Source: an uncultured Lachnospiraceae bacterium (GTDB lineage: Bacteria > Bacillota > Clostridia > Lachnospirales > Lachnospiraceae). From it: 10,480 nt of DNA. The stretch spans positions 1 through 10,480 of the forward strand of contig CALGGH010000238.1 in assembly GCA_937916415.1 (NCBI GenBank), written 5' to 3'. Of the stretch, positions 6,720 to 10,480 are shown piece by piece (the stretch's first letter is position 1; every line of letters starts with the position of its first letter). The translations under genes and the position numbers were made by a program. The notes under the pieces were generated by a model. It did not search any database. It saw only the letters and a program-made list of their open reading frames with translations, and was not told where the DNA came from.

Positions 6720-7909
6720 AACGCGTATACGTGACGACGGCATTGACGTGCCTGGGCGTGCTGGCCGTGCTGGTTATCTGCCTCAGGCTGCTGAACTTTA
6801 GCAGCGGCAAGGATGAACTGACGGTCGGGTTCATATATGACAATGATGAGAGCACGGGCTATACGTATAATTTTTCGCTGGCCAGGGACGCGGTGGAGAG
6901 AAAGTACGGTGACAAGGTGACGATACTCACCTGCAGCAACGTGCTGGACGACGAGATGGAGGAACCGCTCAGGGATCTGGCCGAGCAGGGCTGCGACGTC
7001 ATATTCTTTAACGGATACAGCAGCCTCGTGAGGGAGCTGGCACCGGACTATCCCAAGGTGCAGTTCTGCCAGACGTCCTACATGGACATGAGCGATCAGA
7101 CGGTTCCCGAGAACTATCACACCTTTAAGGGCGAGGCATATCAGGGACGCTACGTCAGCGGACTCGTGGCCGGACTCAAGATCAGGCAGATGATCTCAGA
7201 GGGCACGATCACGGAGGATCAGGCTTTGGTTGGCTTCGTCGCGGCGTTCCCCACTTCGGAGGTCATATCGGGATACACGGCATTTTTACTGGGAGTCCGT
7301 TCGGTCGTGCCCAGCGCAGTCATGCAGGTCAGCTACACCGAGACCTGGAGCAGCTACGTCCTGGAAAAGGAAGCCGCGGAAAAGCTGATAGACAACGGCT
7401 GCGTGATCATCTCGCAGCACACTGACACAATAGGCCCCGCGATCGCGTGTGAGTCGGCCTATGAGCACGGTAAGGTTTATTTCGTCGGAAACAACATGAG
7501 CATGTCGGAGGTAGCTCCCTTTAGTTCCCTCGTGACCACGAGGATATGCTGGGAGCCGTACGTGCTGTCTGCGGTGGAGGCGGTCATGGCCGACAAGAGC
7601 ATCGAATCGGTGGTGACGGGACACGTGCACGGACACGACGTCTCGGCCGGATTTGAAAAGGGCTGGGTTGAGATCATCGACCTGAACCAGCAGGTGGCAG
7701 CGCCCAAGACGCAGAAGGCCATCGACAACGTGGTGGAACAGTTCAGGAGGGGGTATTCGAATTTCGTATTCCGCGGCAATTACGTGGGAGTTGACCCGGA
7801 CGACCCGTCCAACGTGTTGGACCTGAACGAAGGATACAAGGAAAACGAAAACACTTCTTATCCGACCTTCAGCTACGTGCTGAAGGACGTCATTACCATC
7901 GTAAAGTAA
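6716..7909 (+). CDS. BMP family (PnrA-like) solute-binding protein, membrane-anchored
   Basis: The 397-residue protein begins with a hydrophobic helix (about residues 5-25). The Cys there sits in LVIC, not a proper lipobox, so it is probably tethered by an uncleaved helix and not by lipid. The rest is a two-lobe BMP-family (PF02608 type) binding fold, recognisable by LTVGFIYDNDESTGYTYN, FKGEAYQGRYVSGLVAG, VGFVAAFPTSEVISGYTAFL, TETWSSYVLEKEAAEKLIDN and IISQHTD. Characterised members bind nucleosides or purines for ABC importers. The ligand here is unknown. AAAGGAG (6702-6708) lies 7 bases before ATG 6716, and the start overlaps the receptor gene's stop by 4 bases, so the two are translationally coupled. 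No ABC permease or ATPase is adjacent; I infer that it hands ligand to the receptor encoded upstream. It could instead serve a transporter encoded elsewhere. Confidence 0.88.
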   Translation: MKRVYVTTALTCLGVLAVLVICLRLLNFSSGKDELTVGFIYDNDESTGYTYNFSLARDAVERKYGDKVTILTCSNVLDDEMEEPLRDLAEQGCDVIFFNGYSSLVRELAPDYPKVQFCQTSYMDMSDQTVPENYHTFKGEAYQGRYVSGLVAGLKIRQMISEGTITEDQALVGFVAAFPTSEVISGYTAFLLGVRSVVPSAVMQVSYTETWSSYVLEKEAAEKLIDNGCVIISQHTDTIGPAIACESAYEHGKVYFVGNNMSMSEVAPFSSLVTTRICWEPYVLSAVEAVMADKSIESVVTGHVHGHDVSAGFEKGWVEIIDLNQQVAAPKTQKAIDNVVEQFRRGYSNFVFRGNYVGVDPDDPSNVLDLNEGYKENENTSYPTFSYVLKDVITIVK

Positions 7910-7921
7910 CGGGGTGAGCGG

Positions 7922-8156
7922 ATGCCTAAGGGTTTCAATCAAAAACTGAAGCTGTATTACCTGAGCAGGATCATGACCGGGAGGACCGATGACGAGCGTG
8001 GAAGTGGCCCTCAGCGACCAGTTTCTCGGATGGATTTTTTCGCCGGGGACGCGCGTCAGGATCACCGGACCGGATGAAGTGGTGAGGAGGTTCGCCGAAG
8101 AGATGGACGCGCTCAGGGCCATGTATGACCTGAGTGATGGAGATGATGAGACATGA
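7922..8156 (+). pseudogene. WYL-type transcriptional regulator remnant with the middle deleted
   Basis: ATG 7922, preceded by GGGGTGAG (7911-7918), starts MPKGFNQKLKLYYLSRIM followed by TGRTDDERG. This resembles the N-terminus of clostridial WYL-domain regulators, which continue into a winged helix. After about 27 residues the similarity stops, and the frame runs as nonsense to TGA 8075-8077. In another frame, from ATG 7989, a 55-residue ORF reads VEVALSDQFLGWIFSPGTRVRITGPDEVVRRF, which resembles the end of such regulators, and it stops at 8154-8156. The two ends therefore abut with roughly the central 200 or more residues missing (size inferred from usual family length). Neither piece contains a DNA-binding HTH or a WYL core, so regulation by it is not expected. 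The tail ORF overlaps sbcD by ATGA and may still be translated. Assignment rests on remembered family sequence patterns. Confidence 0.65.
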
Positions 8157-9298
8157 AGCTGATGCATACTTCGGACTGGCACCTGGGCATGGAACTCAGG
8201 GGCGGGCAGTCGTATCATGATGACCAGAGGCATTTCATTGACCAGATATGCCGGATCGCCGTGGAGGCAGACGCAGGCGGCATATTGATCGCGGGTGACG
8301 TCTTCGACAGGCAGCTGGCATCACGGGACGCCCTGAAGCTATATGATGAAACCATGACGCATATATGCGGGGATCTGCGGATCCCCGTGTTTCTTATAGC
8401 GGGCAACCATGACGGCGCGGAACGCATATCCCAGTGCAGCGAACTGCTGAAGGCGAGCGGCCTGCACATAGCAGGCTCCCTGACCGGGGAGGTCCGCCCG
8501 GTCCGGCTGGGGGACGTGGACGTCTACATGTGTCCCTGGATATCCACTGACAAGGTTAAGACCATATATCCCGAGCGCGCGGATGAGATAGGCACCATGG
8601 AGGATGCTTATCGGGTAGTCATGGACGCATACCGGGAGAGGTTTGAACCCGGGCGCAAAAACGTGCTCGTGGCCCATGCCTACATAGTGGACGCCGAGAC
8701 CTCTGTCAGCGACAGGGCGGCCGAGATCGGCAAGGCTACGATGGTGAGCGCTGACGTATTCGAGGGCTTCGATTACGTCGCGCTGGGACACCTGCACGGG
8801 CCGCAGGACGTAGGCGAACACGTCAGGTACAGCGGCACGCCGATGGCATATTCCTTTGGCAGGGAGGAGTCGCAGGTCAAGAGCGTGACGATCATAGACA
8901 CCGATGACATGTCGCGCGAGATCGTGCCGATACCGCAGCTGCACAGGCGCGTCACCCTGACCGGCACCTATGAGGAGCTGCTCGGGGCCGATTATGACGA
9001 ATCCATACTGCAGGGCTACGTGAGGCTGGAGGTCACGGACAGGTTCGTGGGACTCGAGGGCGCGGCAGCCCTTCGCGAGCGGTATGACCACATGCTGGAG
9101 TATTCCTGCCGTACCCTGGAGCGTGATGATGCCAGGATCACCATGACCATGGAGGAATTCGAGGACGTGGAGGACGATCCCCTCGAGCTGTTCAAGAGAT
9201 ACTGTCAGGACGTCATGGAGTCGGAACCTGATGGGCATCTGGAGGAGCTCTTTATGGATGCCGTGAGGAAATACGAAAGCGAGGTGACCGAATCATGA
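8153..9298 (+). CDS. sbcD: Exonuclease SbcCD, nuclease subunit SbcD
   Basis: SbcD is the Mre11-like nuclease subunit of the SbcCD complex, which with the SbcC ATPase cuts DNA hairpins, protein-blocked ends and double-strand ends in the cytoplasm. The 381-residue length is near the usual ~400. The calcineurin-like metallophosphoesterase motifs are all present: HTSDWHLG (D8, H10), GDVFDR (D49), GNHD (N85, H86), a His in VLVAHAY (H175) and GHLHG (H213, H215). These should bind two metal ions, usually Mn2+. The C-terminal third is the SbcD cap and SbcC-contact region. The start overlaps the stop of the WYL-remnant tail by ATGA, with GGAG at 8139-8142, and the stop overlaps sbcC by ATGA. No promoter was seen directly upstream, so expression probably depends on readthrough from the receptor operon. 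Confidence 0.95.
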   Translation: MKLMHTSDWHLGMELRGGQSYHDDQRHFIDQICRIAVEADAGGILIAGDVFDRQLASRDALKLYDETMTHICGDLRIPVFLIAGNHDGAERISQCSELLKASGLHIAGSLTGEVRPVRLGDVDVYMCPWISTDKVKTIYPERADEIGTMEDAYRVVMDAYRERFEPGRKNVLVAHAYIVDAETSVSDRAAEIGKATMVSADVFEGFDYVALGHLHGPQDVGEHVRYSGTPMAYSFGREESQVKSVTIIDTDDMSREIVPIPQLHRRVTLTGTYEELLGADYDESILQGYVRLEVTDRFVGLEGAAALRERYDHMLEYSCRTLERDDARITMTMEEFEDVEDDPLELFKRYCQDVMESEPDGHLEELFMDAVRKYESEVTES

Positions 9299-10480
9299 AA
9301 CCCCTGCGAGTGGAATTCCAGGCCTTCGGGCCATATGCCGGACGTGAGGAAGTGGATTTTGAGGCCCTGTCAAAGGGAGGGCTTTTCCTCATATGCGGCA
9401 AGACCGGCACCGGCAAGACCATGATCCTGGATGCGATCACCTTCGCCCTGTATGGCAAGAGCAGCGGCAACGGCCGCAACGACTTCGAAGCCATGAGATG
9501 CACCGGTGCGCCGTTCGAGGTGCCCACGTACGTGCTCTTTGAATTTGAGAACAACGGAGAGACTTATCGTTTTGAGCGCAGGCTGGAGCCCAAGAGGAAG
9601 CGCCTGTCAGCCTCCTACAACCTTATGCGCAGGGACGATGACGGGGCATGGGAGGTGCTGCTTGAGAACGCCAGGGAGAAGGCACTGGGCGAAAAGGCGG
9701 TAGAGATAATCGGCCTCGAATACGATCAGTTCCGTCAGGTCATCGTGCTGCCGCAGGGACAGTTTGAGAGGCTGCTGACGTCCAAGTCCGAAGAAAAGGA
9801 AGAGATACTGACGAGCATCTTTGGCGAGGAAAAATGGCACGTGATCGCCGAGCGCTTCTATGCGGAGGCAGAGGAGCGCAAAAATGCCCTGAAGGAAGCG
9901 AAGGACAAGCTGAAGGCCGGCCTGGCCGATGAGGGCTGCGAGACGATAGAGCAGCTGGAGGACAAGCTGCAGGGCAGCGTGGAGGCCCGCGCCCGGATCG
10001 AGGAGGAACACAGGGAGGCCGGACTCGACGAGGTGATCGACAGGCAGAAAAAGATGCTGACACTGGCCGGGAGATTCAAGGAACTGCGCAATGCCGGCGC
10101 CAAGCTGGAAGAGCTGCAGGCAGGCAGGGAGAACAGGGACCGGACCGAATCACGCATACGGGATGCCAGGAGGGCGGAAAAGGTGCGCCCGCTCATGGAT
10201 GCCGCGCACAGGGCGGAGGAGAACCTGAGGAAGCGCAGCGCCGAGGAGGAGAGTGCCAGGGAAGCACTGGTCCGGATCCAGGAGATGGCCGCACGGGCGG
10301 CGGAGGAACTCAAGGCCCACAGGGATAAGTCGGGAGAGATCGAGGAGAGAAACAAGCTGGCCGTCCGCTATGAGACCAAGAGGGCTGACTATGAGGGCAT
10401 CGAGGCCGCTCTCAGGGACCTCGCGGACAAGCAGAAAAAGGCCAGGACGGCCGCGGATGAGGAACGGGCAGCCAGGCTTA
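9295..10480 (+). CDS. sbcC: Exonuclease SbcCD, ATPase subunit SbcC (3' partial)
   Basis: SbcC is the Rad50-like SMC-family ATPase that opens and closes the SbcD nuclease dimer on DNA ends. The frame starts at ATG 9295, with a strong GAGGTGA (9281-9287) 7 bases upstream, and stays open to the right edge, giving the first ~395 residues of a protein usually around 1,000. The start MKPLRVEFQAFGPYAGREEVDF is typical of SbcC. Walker A is GKTGTGKT (G35-T42), slightly different from the common GPTGAGKS form. The Q-loop is LPQGQF (Q154). From about residue 180 the sequence becomes a long Glu/Lys/Arg/Ala-rich coiled coil, the first arm leading to the zinc hook, which is beyond the window, as are Walker B and the signature motif. 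The 4-base overlap with sbcD implies coupled translation and matched subunit supply. Confidence 0.95.
   Translation, partial: MKPLRVEFQAFGPYAGREEVDFEALSKGGLFLICGKTGTGKTMILDAITFALYGKSSGNGRNDFEAMRCTGAPFEVPTYVLFEFENNGETYRFERRLEPKRKRLSASYNLMRRDDDGAWEVLLENAREKALGEKAVEIIGLEYDQFRQVIVLPQGQFERLLTSKSEEKEEILTSIFGEEKWHVIAERFYAEAEERKNALKEAKDKLKAGLADEGCETIEQLEDKLQGSVEARARIEEEHREAGLDEVIDRQKKMLTLAGRFKELRNAGAKLEELQAGRENRDRTESRIRDARRAEKVRPLMDAAHRAEENLRKRSAEEESAREALVRIQEMAARAAEELKAHRDKSGEIEERNKLAVRYETKRADYEGIEAALRDLADKQKKARTAADEERAARL

Noticed and set aside
4617..6743. 708-codon open frame on the minus strand opposite the receptor gene
   Set aside because: It mirrors the GC-biased codons of the real gene, has the low-complexity His/Val/Leu content typical of such shadows, and has no recognisable domain. 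The plus strand carries clear Reg_prop and HD-GYP motifs across the same bases.
6716..6800. Lipoprotein signal on the BMP-family protein
   Set aside because: The only N-terminal Cys follows LVI, with Ile at -1 where Gly, Ala or Ser is expected, and it lies inside the hydrophobic helix.
9295..9420. Defective SbcC Walker A because of the unusual GKTGTGKT
   Set aside because: It still fits GxxxxGK[ST] with the key Lys and Thr, so ATP binding should be intact.

Overview
The window reads as a chromosomal segment of an anaerobic Gram-positive bacterium, most likely a clostridial (Lachnospiraceae-like) species. That placement is an inference from protein style: an ECF-S-type membrane domain, a BMP-type binding protein, a WYL regulator whose N-terminus resembles clostridial ones, and a Fic protein with a C-terminal winged helix. 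No rRNA, tRNA or other marker fixes the taxon.

Two blocks of different base composition meet near 2.87-3.0 kb. The left block (1 to about 2,870) is AT-rich and looks like accessory DNA. It holds the 3' end of a DEAD/DEAH-type helicase carrying a phospholipase-D-like C-terminal domain, an unrecognised 489-residue helical protein directly downstream, and a wrecked fic gene. The fic gene has lost everything upstream of the catalytic loop and is out of frame at an A-rich heptamer. A gene-poor scar of about 350 bases with two further ORF scraps follows.

The right block (about 3,000 to 10,480) is GC-rich, all on the + strand and tightly packed. A recognisable promoter at 2993-3021 precedes a 1,224-residue multidomain receptor: an ECF-S-like six-helix membrane domain, an extra helix, a Reg_prop beta-propeller, a Y_Y_Y domain, a transmembrane helix and an intact HD-GYP c-di-GMP phosphodiesterase domain. 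It overlaps by 4 bases (ATGA) a membrane-anchored BMP-family solute-binding protein. No transporter ATPase or permease lies nearby, so the pair looks like a ligand-sensing c-di-GMP module rather than an importer.

After this comes the remnant of a WYL-type transcriptional regulator. Its first ~27 residues and last ~50 residues remain in different frames, with the middle deleted. Its tail overlaps sbcD by ATGA, and sbcD overlaps sbcC in the same way. sbcC runs off the right edge. The right block may be one long transcript, because no terminator or further promoter was seen in it.

The most interesting element is the receptor plus BMP protein pair. The broken genes (fic, WYL) and the composition boundary record recent genome remodelling.
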